DNA from: Clostridia bacterium
GTDB taxonomy: Bacteria; Bacillota; Clostridia; Oscillospirales; CAG-272
Length of the DNA stretch: 64,000 nt
NCBI GenBank assembly: GCA_017937135.1
Contig: JAGBEE010000023.1
Span: forward strand, 1-64,000
Direction: 5' to 3'
The notes under the pieces are model-generated. The model was not told the DNA's origin, did not search any database, and was given only the letters and a program-made list of their open reading frames with translations. Every line of letters starts with the position of its first letter. Positions within the stretch are counted from its first letter, which is position 1. Shown piece after piece: positions 7,948-16,109 of this stretch. Made by a program: the position numbers and the translations under genes.

Positions 7948-8145
7948 TTGTTTGCACTATTCTTTATTGGGAGAGTTTTCACTCAGAGCAATCCAATTTG
8001 TATAATAAAAGCACACGCCCTGTTTACACGTTTCACACAAATGTTGACTCAATGTTTTCAAAGCCTTACCAATACTTTTAGATGCTAAAACGGATGCTAA
8101 TTTAAAAGTGCATCCAAAAATATATATAAATTTTGCATAAAATGA

Positions 8146-8174
8146 TTGAAAATGTACCTATATGATGTTATAAT
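8146..8174 (+). promoter_or_regulatory. Promoter of the restriction-modification operon
   Basis: TTGAAA, 17 bp spacer, TATAAT, 42 bases before the methyltransferase ATG. The fused N-terminal HTH of the methyltransferase could bind here. Confidence 0.7.
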
Positions 8175-8215
8175 GTCTAATATAAAGCTATTTTTAGTTG
8201 CATAAGGAGATAACT

Positions 8216-10357
8216 ATGGATAGAACCTTTACATCTTCGGAGATTTTAAAAGAATTGAACCTTAGTCGTTCAACATTTTATTATTTACTAAAAAACAATT
8301 TAATAGAAGTTCCAACAACAGAAACAGGCAGATATATTTGGGATGAAGTAACCCTTTCTTCCTTGAAAGAAACAATTGCTTCTATGTTTCAAACAAAAGA
8401 GCCAGAGCCTGTTCCTGCTTATAAAACAACTGCTATTAACAATCGTAGATATTTAGGAAATAAATACAAGCTTCTTTCTTTCATAAAAGAAACCGTGGAA
8501 AACGAATGTAGCGAGATAACAACTGTTGCCGATATATTTGCAGGCACCGGCTCTGTTGCTTCTGCTTTTATTGACAAAAAGCTCATAACAAATGATTTAT
8601 TGTACTTTAACCATATCTGCCATGTTGCATGGTTTGGTGCTGAAAAGTACGACGAAGAAAAAATAAAGAGCTTAATTTGCTATTATAATGCAATTGCTCC
8701 GCAAGAAGATAACTATATGTCTATTAACTTTGCAAACACTTTCTTTTCTTTAGCTGATTGTAGAAAAATAGGTTTCATTCGTGAAGATATAGAAGAAAAT
8801 TATTCTAATGGAAATATCAACGCAAGAGAAAGAGCTATTTTGATAACATCGCTTCTTTATGCTATGGACAAAATTGCTAATACTTGTGGACACTATGACG
8901 CATATATCAAAAACGCACAGTTTGATAAAAGCTTAGAATTAAGTGTTCCATTAGCAAGCAACGATAATAACGAAAATAACCAATGCTACAATGAAGATGC
9001 AAATGAGCTTGTAAAAAGAATAGAAGCTGATTTAGTGTATATCGACCCCCCATACAATTCAAGACAGTATTGCGATGCATACCATTTGCTTGAAAATGTT
9101 GCTCGTTGGGAAAAACCTGAGGTTAAGGGCGTTGCTCTTAAAATGGATAGAACAGCACTAAAAAGTGATTATTGTACAACGTCTGCCACCAAGGCTTTTG
9201 AAGATTTAATTTCCAAAATCAAAGCAAAATATATCGTTCTTTCTTACAACAATATGGCTGAAAAAGGAAATGACCGCTCAAATGCTAAAATCAGCGATGA
9301 TGATATTATGAGAATCTTATCTCAAAAAGGTCGTGTTAAGGTGTTCTCTGAAAAGCATCGTGCTTTTAGTGCAGGAAAATCAAGCATTGAAGATAATGAA
9401 GAAAGACTTTTTGTTTGTGAGTGCTATGACAGCAAGCAAAAAGAGCTTATACAATCCCCTCTTAACTATACAGGTGGAAAGTTCAAATTGCTTCCTCAAA
9501 TTTTGCCACACTTCCCACAAGATATAAATTGTTTCATTGATTTGTTTAGTGGTGGTGGAAACGTAGGAATAAATGTTCCTTGCAATCGTGTTATTTTCAA
9601 CGATAATAATTCACTTTTGAAATTCGTTTTTGGAACATTCAAAAATCTCGATAAGCAAGTAACAATGGAGCTTATCGACAACATCATCGAAAAATATGGT
9701 CTTTCTAATACCGAAAAATATGGTTATGAAAGATATGGTTGCAATAGTGCCGATGGCTTATCTTCATACAACAGCGAAAAGTTTTTGAAGTTAAGAACCG
9801 CTTTCAACAATTGTAAAGTATTAGATTACAATTATTACATTACTCTTTATGTATTGATTGTCTATGCTTTCAACAATCAAATCAGATTCAACAGAAAAGG
9901 CGAATTTAATTTACCTGCTGGCAAGCGTGATTTTAATAAAAAAATGCGTGAAAAGCTTTCTTCTTTCATTGATAGGTTAAAGAGTGGTGACTACAAATTT
10001 GAATGTTACGATTTCCGTGAACTGCCAAACGAGGAATGGGATGAAAAAACATTTGTATATGCTGACCCACCTTATTTAATAACTTGTGCTACATATAACG
10101 AGCAAGACGGTTGGAATGAAACCTTGGAAAAAGAGCTTTTGACTTATCTTGATAAGCTAAACGAAAGAGGAATTAGATTTGCTCTTTCAAATGTTTTGCG
10201 TTCAAAAGGTAAAGAAAACAGTATTTTAATTGATTGGGTAAATAGAAATCGTGATAAATATCGTGTGATATATCTTGATTACAGCTATTCAAACTCAAAT
10301 TATCAAGTAAAAGACAAAACCTCAAAAACGGATGAGGTTCTTATAGTAAACTATTAA
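8216..10357 (+). CDS. Fused double D12-class N6-adenine DNA methyltransferase with N-terminal HTH (type IIS modification enzyme)
   Basis: 713 residues; ATG at 8216 has AAGGAG 7 bases upstream. Residues 1-55 form a MerR/HTH-like domain (SSEILKELNLSRSTFYYLLK, then GRYIWDEVTL). Residues 75-395 are a first adenine methyltransferase: RRYLGNKYKLL, SAM-binding FAGTG at 108-112, catalytic DPPY at 277-280. Residues 410-713 are a second one: NYTGGKFKLLPQI, FSGGG at about 444-448, DPPY at about 617-620. Two fused methyltransferases of this class, as in M.FokI, are what a non-palindromic recognition sequence needs, one per strand. The next gene is an AlwI-family endonuclease 10 bases downstream, which fits. 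The HTH fusion may give self-regulation in place of a separate controller protein; that is inference. Confidence 0.93.
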   Translation: MDRTFTSSEILKELNLSRSTFYYLLKNNLIEVPTTETGRYIWDEVTLSSLKETIASMFQTKEPEPVPAYKTTAINNRRYLGNKYKLLSFIKETVENECSEITTVADIFAGTGSVASAFIDKKLITNDLLYFNHICHVAWFGAEKYDEEKIKSLICYYNAIAPQEDNYMSINFANTFFSLADCRKIGFIREDIEENYSNGNINARERAILITSLLYAMDKIANTCGHYDAYIKNAQFDKSLELSVPLASNDNNENNQCYNEDANELVKRIEADLVYIDPPYNSRQYCDAYHLLENVARWEKPEVKGVALKMDRTALKSDYCTTSATKAFEDLISKIKAKYIVLSYNNMAEKGNDRSNAKISDDDIMRILSQKGRVKVFSEKHRAFSAGKSSIEDNEERLFVCECYDSKQKELIQSPLNYTGGKFKLLPQILPHFPQDINCFIDLFSGGGNVGINVPCNRVIFNDNNSLLKFVFGTFKNLDKQVTMELIDNIIEKYGLSNTEKYGYERYGCNSADGLSSYNSEKFLKLRTAFNNCKVLDYNYYITLYVLIVYAFNNQIRFNRKGEFNLPAGKRDFNKKMREKLSSFIDRLKSGDYKFECYDFRELPNEEWDEKTFVYADPPYLITCATYNEQDGWNETLEKELLTYLDKLNERGIRFALSNVLRSKGKENSILIDWVNRNRDKYRVIYLDYSYSNSNYQVKDKTSKTDEVLIVNY

Positions 10358-10367
10358 GGAGATTATT

Positions 10368-12338
10368 ATGCCTGCTTATAAAAGATTTTGTTGGGCGTTG
10401 GGAACAACGAGCTTCCGTACAACTGAATTTAACAGAAAAATTGAATTACAGTTGCAATTATTAAAGGAATTTTGGGAATTACCACAATATCAAAACGAAT
10501 TATGGAGTGCTAACGAAGATATACAAGAAGCATATTATAATTTCTTGAAAGAAAAGGAATTTATTGAAGATATGGATGCTCCAAGAAAAGCTAAAGATGC
10601 TCGTGAGAAAACATCAGGTTTAGTTGATTTAGGTTTAATCACGGATGAAAGAAGATTAACCGAAGCCGGTGAAGCCCTTTTGAAAATCGCAACATCAGCT
10701 GATTTTTCTACAAATAATTTGCTTCAAATCCCTGCCGACAGTTTCATTTATTTCAAGCAAATGACGAAGCTTTATAATGAATTTGACGAAAATAATGTTG
10801 CACGTCCTTACATTGTTCTTGCTTATTTGCTTCAAGAATTAGGCGAGCTTAGCAAAGAAGAATTTACATATTTATTGCCATTAACAACAAGTGCCGACAA
10901 AGCCAAGCAAATGGTACAAGACATTAAAGATATTCGATGTGGCAAGAAAAACATTGATGATGTTATTGTAAACATTCTTCTTTCTATGGACAACTACAAA
11001 GAAGCAAGAAATATGTTGTTATCTGCTCGCAAGGTGTATGAAAGCCTCATTCAAGAAATAGGAATGAACAGAAAAAGCAGAACTTATGATGCTCCGTATT
11101 TTCCTTTGTATAAAGCATTGATAGCTTTTAAAAAGAAACAAACTAATGATTTAGCTGTTTCCCTTTTACATTCCGTAAAAGGCATATCAGGTAAGGCTCA
11201 AACATATTGGAAGCAATATTTATTTAACACACCTTCTACTTCAAAAATCGAAAAAGGTGGTGCTTCTACTGTAAACGATGTTAAGCTCTTTAGATTAACA
11301 AATGACAAAGCATTTAAGGAAGAATTTTTTAGATTACTTCATTTGTTCAAAGCTAAGAGCCTGTTAGATGATTACTTAGACCTAAACAGAAGATATTTCA
11401 AAATTACTGATACAGTTATTTTTCAAGATGAAAAAGTAACTCTTGGAATCATCCCAAATTGCTTTTTCTCTATTGCAAAGGACAAGCTTTTTGACTTAGC
11501 TTTCTGCAAAAGCGATAGCCTTGAAAAGGATTGCTCTCTTGCTGATATAAACCCAAGCTTCGATATTTCTCAAAATGAAATAATTGATAAGGTTGAAGAG
11601 CTATATGGCATAAAGGCTCGTTCTATTTATGATGTTCAAGAATTTGTTGATAAGGAAAGATATGACCGACTCAACAAAATGATTGATGAAAAGTTTACCG
11701 ATGAAAACATTGTTGCTCTTATGACAATGTTTGAAAATCGTGCTGACTCTGATATTCGTGCTATGGTTACAAGCAACGCCGATGTTCCTACAATTTTTGA
11801 ATATGTGTTAGCTATCGCTTGGTATAAAATTTCAGGCAGAAAAGGCAAAGTGTTAGAATATATGAATTTATCGTTAGACTCCGACCTTTTGCCAATTACT
11901 CATGCAGCAGGCGGACACGAAGATATTACATATAAGTATGAAGCAACCGAGAATTATCCTGCCCACACTCTTTTGATTGAAGCTACACTTGCTAATAGCA
12001 CCAATCAAAGAAGAATGGAAATGGAGCCTGTTTCAAGACACTTGGGCGATTACTTGCTTTCTCACGATGAAGAAGCTTATTGTGTTTTCGCTACTACTTA
12101 TCTTCATATCAATGTCATTGCAGATTTTAGAGGAAGAAAATTTATGCCTTATTATTCTGCTGACGGAGCAAACTGTATCAATGGAATGAAAATCATACCT
12201 TGCCAAACAGCAGAAATTAAAACTATAATTCAAAACAAGTTGAATTATGCTCAACTATATAGAATTTTTGAAGAAGCTTACAATTCTTCACTTGCTCCAA
12301 ATCAATGGTATGAGCAAGAAATAGCAAATAAATTATAG
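10368..12338 (+). CDS. AlwI-family type II (IIS) restriction endonuclease
   Basis: 656 residues with an AGGAG site. The opening AYKRFCWALGTTSFRTTEFN and the late block GGHEDITYKYEATENYPAHT followed by LLIEATLAN and RRMEMEPVSRHLG are hallmarks of the AlwI restriction endonuclease family. AlwI itself cuts outside the asymmetric site GGATC. The block near residues 510-540, with a conserved His-Glu-Asp and a Glu-x-Thr motif, is probably the nuclease centre; earlier parts would bind DNA. The gene lies 10 bases behind the double methyltransferase. The recognition sequence of this enzyme cannot be read from sequence. No frameshift is visible, so the system appears intact. Confidence 0.88.
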   Translation: MPAYKRFCWALGTTSFRTTEFNRKIELQLQLLKEFWELPQYQNELWSANEDIQEAYYNFLKEKEFIEDMDAPRKAKDAREKTSGLVDLGLITDERRLTEAGEALLKIATSADFSTNNLLQIPADSFIYFKQMTKLYNEFDENNVARPYIVLAYLLQELGELSKEEFTYLLPLTTSADKAKQMVQDIKDIRCGKKNIDDVIVNILLSMDNYKEARNMLLSARKVYESLIQEIGMNRKSRTYDAPYFPLYKALIAFKKKQTNDLAVSLLHSVKGISGKAQTYWKQYLFNTPSTSKIEKGGASTVNDVKLFRLTNDKAFKEEFFRLLHLFKAKSLLDDYLDLNRRYFKITDTVIFQDEKVTLGIIPNCFFSIAKDKLFDLAFCKSDSLEKDCSLADINPSFDISQNEIIDKVEELYGIKARSIYDVQEFVDKERYDRLNKMIDEKFTDENIVALMTMFENRADSDIRAMVTSNADVPTIFEYVLAIAWYKISGRKGKVLEYMNLSLDSDLLPITHAAGGHEDITYKYEATENYPAHTLLIEATLANSTNQRRMEMEPVSRHLGDYLLSHDEEAYCVFATTYLHINVIADFRGRKFMPYYSADGANCINGMKIIPCQTAEIKTIIQNKLNYAQLYRIFEEAYNSSLAPNQWYEQEIANKL

Positions 12339-12378
12339 CCCTACTACTATTACTATTATTACTACTGCTACTACTAAT
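12339..12378 (+). repeat. Trinucleotide (TAC/TAT) microsatellite between endonuclease and kinase
   Basis: Between the endonuclease stop and the kinase ribosome-binding site lies an almost pure run of TAC, TAT and one TGC triplets (about 11 units from 12341 to about 12376). It is unlike the surrounding intergenic sequence. Length changes here would alter the distance between the two genes and not their frames. Confidence 0.8.
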
Positions 12379-12422
12379 CACCATTTAATTTTCGATAACA
12401 ATAGAGATAAAAAGGAGAATTT

Positions 12423-13580
12423 ATGAAAAACAACGGAGATATTGTTAGTTTTTTTAAGAAAAAAGACTATGTTATGATTGATAATGACTTGGGTTTTGGC
12501 TCTTTTGGAAAAACAGTAGTAATCAAAGACCCTTTTATTGATGAACTTTTTGTTGCTAAAAAATATGAACCATATCTTGAAGAAGATAGAAAACAATTTT
12601 TTAATTCTTTTTTATCTGAAATAAAAATAATGTATAAGCTTTATCACAAAAATGTTGTAAGAATATATAATTATTTTCCATACGAAGAAAATGAAACCGG
12701 CTACATAATAATGGAACACATTGACGGACAGTCTTTGGATAAATATATGAGTAATGACCTTTGTATGACACTCGGAGCCGCCCCTGATAATTTGTTTTCT
12801 CAACTTGTTGATGGCTTTGAATATATTGAAAGCCAAGGTATCATACATAGGGACATTAGAGAAGGTAATATTTTGGTAACAACAAAAGATGATATAGTTA
12901 AAATTATTGATTTTGGACTTGGTAAGACATTCTCTCCTGTGGAAAAATCCAACGATAGTATGGTGGAAATAATAAATCGTTCAGGTTTGGATTGTTTGCC
13001 CGAAGAATATTTTGAGGGTAAATATGATTCAAAAACAGATATGTTTTATTTAGCAGAATTATTTGGAAGACTGTTAAGGGAAACAGGCAATGAGGACAAT
13101 TTTTCTTATAAAGCAATATTAGAGAAAATGAAGTCATTTCACAGAAACGACAGGTACGACTCATTTGTTAAAGTTAAGGAAGCCATTAATGCTAAAGATT
13201 TCTCTGTAATGGAGATAAAATCTACTGATAAAAAAATATACCAAGATTTCACTAACTCATTGTGTAGTTGCTTGGCTGAATTTAGAAACAAACGAGAACT
13301 TGTTTCGTCTGTAACAGAATTCATTGAAAATCTAAGAAATGTGATTAAAGAAAACTGCTTTGAAGATTATGTCCAAGATGTTTCAAAATTTGTAAAAATA
13401 TTAGTGTCAGGTCAATGCTCGTATTATCCCAAAACGACTATCGAATGCAAAACTCTAACATCATTCGAAAAGTGGTTTCTACGTTTATCTAAAGATTCGC
13501 AAAAATTAGTTTTTGATAATATGCTTGCAAAGCTTTCAACCATACCCATCAAGCGTGATGAAGACGAACTGCCATTCTAA
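12423..13580 (+). CDS. Hanks-type (eukaryotic-like) Ser/Thr protein kinase, soluble, defence-associated
   Basis: 385 residues; AAAAGGAG 6 bases before the ATG. A complete kinase core spans residues 15-265: glycine loop GFGSFG (24-29), Lys46 in FVAKKY, an acidic residue in the following helix, hinge IIMEHIDG, catalytic loop HRDIREGN (Asp144, Asn149), and metal-binding DFG (163-165). All catalytic residues are present, so it should be active. The C-terminal 120 residues are charged, helical and unrecognised. There is no membrane segment, PASTA or other sensor, unlike housekeeping PrkC-type kinases. It shares the operon and the repeat-bounded cassette with the restriction-modification genes. A role as an infection-triggered effector, in the manner of Stk2, or as a regulator of the endonuclease is inference. 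Confidence 0.88.
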   Translation: MKNNGDIVSFFKKKDYVMIDNDLGFGSFGKTVVIKDPFIDELFVAKKYEPYLEEDRKQFFNSFLSEIKIMYKLYHKNVVRIYNYFPYEENETGYIIMEHIDGQSLDKYMSNDLCMTLGAAPDNLFSQLVDGFEYIESQGIIHRDIREGNILVTTKDDIVKIIDFGLGKTFSPVEKSNDSMVEIINRSGLDCLPEEYFEGKYDSKTDMFYLAELFGRLLRETGNEDNFSYKAILEKMKSFHRNDRYDSFVKVKEAINAKDFSVMEIKSTDKKIYQDFTNSLCSCLAEFRNKRELVSSVTEFIENLRNVIKENCFEDYVQDVSKFVKILVSGQCSYYPKTTIECKTLTSFEKWFLRLSKDSQKLVFDNMLAKLSTIPIKRDEDELPF

Positions 13581-13608
13581 TAATGGTTCAAATTACAAAC
13601 AAAATGCT

Positions 13609-13813
13609 CAGCCATAAAGGACTCAGTTGAACCACAGGTTCAGCTGAGTCCTTTACTTTTATGGCTTGGGATGGCGAGTTCGAACCATTTTCATTTTCGC
13701 TTTGGCGAAAATGAATGTGGTGCGCAAGTCCGACGAAAGCTGTCTGGGAGCTTGCTCACAAGCGCCTCGGCGTGACTCTTTGCCAATGGCAAAGCCTCCA
13801 TCCATCTAAGATG
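13609..13813 (+). repeat. 205 bp direct repeat, right copy
   Basis: Same sequence and orientation as 7743-7947, beginning 28 bases after the kinase stop. Weaker similarity continues to about 13837. No gene is seen between the kinase stop and the hydrolase stop at 13906. Confidence 0.9.
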
Positions 13814-13867
13814 CGTTAGCACCTTACTATATTGGGGACTTCTTTCGTTTGCAAAAATGATTTTATC

Positions 13868-13904
13868 AAAATAGGACAAAGGTTCTGACTTTGTCCTATT
13901 TTTT
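13868..13904. terminator. Bidirectional terminator
   Basis: AAAATAGGACAAAG pairs with CTTTGTCCTATTTTTT around a 7-base loop, between the island and the convergent hydrolase gene. Confidence 0.85.
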
Positions 13905-13905
13905 G

Positions 13906-14643
13906 TCACACTCCCACAATTTCATTTACAATATCACAAATTTGCGCGATTGTTTTTATATCAAGGTCCATAAATGGTAATGGCTCTGCTTTTATGCCTG
14001 TTAGAGCTACAAGCCAAGTAAGAGCAAGTGCATATCTTCCGTAGGTTAATGACATATGGAAGCCGTCTCGGCATAATGACTCACCACCATTTGAGTAATC
14101 AAACTGTGGTAAGCGCTCTCTTAACATCTGAATAACCTTGCCTGATGGAATTATTTTTGCATTTGTTGCTTTGCAAGCTAACTCTGCTGCTTGTAAGGCT
14201 GCACTATACATCTTTTTTTGGTCGTAGTCGTATATTGAGAAAAATTCGTGATCTGAGTCTATCTCATATGCCCAGGTGCTATGGAAATACAGCTCTGTGC
14301 TTGGCTGGTGCTTGATTACATATTCCACAAGATTATCAAGATATGGCTGATATGTTTCGTATTGTCCTGAAAAATGGCTTACCTGTTGGAGGGTTACCAC
14401 ATCAAACTTATCATTCTTTATTATTTCGTCAATAGTTACGTCCTTATTTTCCCAATCTCCACCATTGATGCTATGTCCATAATTTGAATTATTATTTTCT
14501 ACATTTTCCCAGTGTCTTTGAAGGCTACAGCCACCTATTGCCAAATTTACTGTTTCTAAGTCTATATTTCTCTGCTTCGCAAGCTGATACAAATATGCGT
14601 GTGCATCTGCAGAAAAGCTATTTCCTATTGATAAAATTTTCAT
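13906..14643 (-). CDS. SGNH/GDSL-like hydrolase (DUF4886)
   Basis: 245 residues. The start MKILSIGNSFSADAHAYLYQ carries the block I Gly-Asn-Ser of SGNH hydrolases, and a late DGFHMSLTYGRYALAL block supplies the catalytic Asp and His (D-G-F-H). This is the DUF4886 subgroup, probably an esterase acting on carbohydrate or small esters. There is no signal peptide, so it is likely cytoplasmic. It is divergent from an oxidoreductase gene of the sugar-dehydrogenase type, which fits a sugar-derivative pathway. Confidence 0.85.
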   Translation of the reverse strand: MKILSIGNSFSADAHAYLYQLAKQRNIDLETVNLAIGGCSLQRHWENVENNNSNYGHSINGGDWENKDVTIDEIIKNDKFDVVTLQQVSHFSGQYETYQPYLDNLVEYVIKHQPSTELYFHSTWAYEIDSDHEFFSIYDYDQKKMYSAALQAAELACKATNAKIIPSGKVIQMLRERLPQFDYSNGGESLCRDGFHMSLTYGRYALALTWLVALTGIKAEPLPFMDLDIKTIAQICDIVNEIVGV

Positions 14644-14891
14644 AAGTCATACCTCTTTTTTTGTTTGCAACAGTATAATGCTTTTTTTGGCCTAAATCGG
14701 CTTTCTAAGGTTAGTATAACATAAACTTTTATGTTTTACAAGAATATATAAGCTTAATAAATAAAATACTTACCAAAGGTCTTGGGATTATAATAGATTT
14801 TTGAAGATTCTTTCTTAAATTATATTGACATATATATTTTACTAATGATAAAATAATCGTAGCTATAAAATATTAATTTGGAGGATTTTAT

Positions 14892-16055
14892 ATGGCTAAA
14901 AAAGATAGTATGAGCATTATGAATGAATATAAGAATGCTCCTCAAAAGGAAAAGATTGAGTCTGAAAGAAAGCTCAAGGTTGCGATTATCGGTACGGGTT
15001 GGATTGCCGATGCACACGCAAGCAAGTACAAGGAAATGAGTGACGTTGAGATTGTTGCTCTTGCTGACCTTGTGCCTGGTAAGGCTGAGAGGTTTGCAGA
15101 AAAATGGGAAATTAATGGTGCGAGATGCTACCTTTCTCACAAGGAGCTTCTTGATGCAGAAGCAGACCTTGATGCAGTTTCTATTTGTACATATAACAGA
15201 ACACACGCAGAGTGCACAATTTATGCTCTTAAGAAGGGAGTAAACGTCCTTTGCGAAAAGCCTATGTCCGTAACCCTTGAGGAAGCAGTTGAAATGCGCC
15301 GTGCTGAAAAGGAAAGTGGAAAAATTCTTTCCATTGGATTCCAACCAAGAATGGACCCAAATATGAAGAAGATTAAGGAAATTGTAGAGTCAGGTGTGCT
15401 TGGTGATATTTACTATATCCAAACAGGCGGTGGACGTAGAAGAGGTATTCCAACACCATTTGGAACAACCTTTATTGAGGACAAGACCGCAGGAATTGGT
15501 GCAATGGGCGATATTGGATGCTACTCCCTTGATATGGTACTCAACGCTATTGGTTATCCAAAGCCACTTACTGTAAGCGGATACAAATCCGATTTCTTTG
15601 GCAAGGACCCAAAAACTTATCCTTGGCACCCAGAATATGCAGAGCTATTTGGCGTTGAGGACTTTGCAGCAGGCTTTATTCGCCTTGAGGGTGGAATCAT
15701 TCTTGACTTCCGTATTGCGTGGGCTATGAACCTTGACACTCCAGGTGACACAATTATTATGGGTAAAAAGGGCTCACTCCGTATTCCATCAACAGAGTGC
15801 TGGAATGGTTCTGTCGGCGGACCTATGAAGGTGTATAGCGAAATGGCAGGCTCTCAGGTATGCACAGAAATTCCTATTATAAAGTCCCCTGATATTTTCC
15901 ACGAAAAGATACGCTCGTTCCTTGATGCTATAATAACAGGCGGAAAATCTCCTGTACCAAGTGAGCAGATTATTATAAATCAAGCTATTATAGATGGTAT
16001 TATTAAGTCTGCAAATCTCGGCAAGGAAATTGAGGTTAATATTCCTGAGGTTTAA
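14892..16055 (+). CDS. Gfo/Idh/MocA family oxidoreductase
   Basis: 387 residues with GGAGG 8 bases before the ATG. After about 30 polar residues comes the NAD(P)-binding motif VAIIGTGWIADAHASKY, then NVLCEKPMSVT with the catalytic-region EKP, and a C-terminal beta-sheet domain with GDIGCYSLDMVLNAIG. Members oxidise sugars, inositols or related substrates; the substrate here is unknown. It is transcribed away from the DUF4886 hydrolase and ends at a strong terminator shared with glnA. Confidence 0.92.
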   Translation: MAKKDSMSIMNEYKNAPQKEKIESERKLKVAIIGTGWIADAHASKYKEMSDVEIVALADLVPGKAERFAEKWEINGARCYLSHKELLDAEADLDAVSICTYNRTHAECTIYALKKGVNVLCEKPMSVTLEEAVEMRRAEKESGKILSIGFQPRMDPNMKKIKEIVESGVLGDIYYIQTGGGRRRGIPTPFGTTFIEDKTAGIGAMGDIGCYSLDMVLNAIGYPKPLTVSGYKSDFFGKDPKTYPWHPEYAELFGVEDFAAGFIRLEGGIILDFRIAWAMNLDTPGDTIIMGKKGSLRIPSTECWNGSVGGPMKVYSEMAGSQVCTEIPIIKSPDIFHEKIRSFLDAIITGGKSPVPSEQIIINQAIIDGIIKSANLGKEIEVNIPEV

Positions 16056-16075
16056 TTATAATAAAATACCAAGTT

Positions 16076-16106
16076 AAAAAGACGAACCGTTTGGTTCGTC
16101 TTTTTT
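16076..16106. terminator. Bidirectional terminator
   Basis: AAAAAGACGAACC/GGTTCGTCTTTTTT stem with a GTTT loop between two convergent genes. Confidence 0.9.
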
Positions 16107-16109
16107 GTT

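Noticed and set aside
7800..8088. ORFs of 93 and 79 residues inside the left direct repeat
   Set aside because: They begin within palindromic repeat sequence, overlap each other, and are not preserved in the right copy.
12423..13580. PrkC/PknB-type housekeeping kinase
   Set aside because: There is no transmembrane helix or PASTA repeat, and no phosphatase or ribosome-maturation genes adjoin it.
5929..13813. Integrative conjugative element or prophage
   Set aside because: Apart from the recombinase, no relaxase, coupling protein, type IV secretion, capsid or lysis gene is present.
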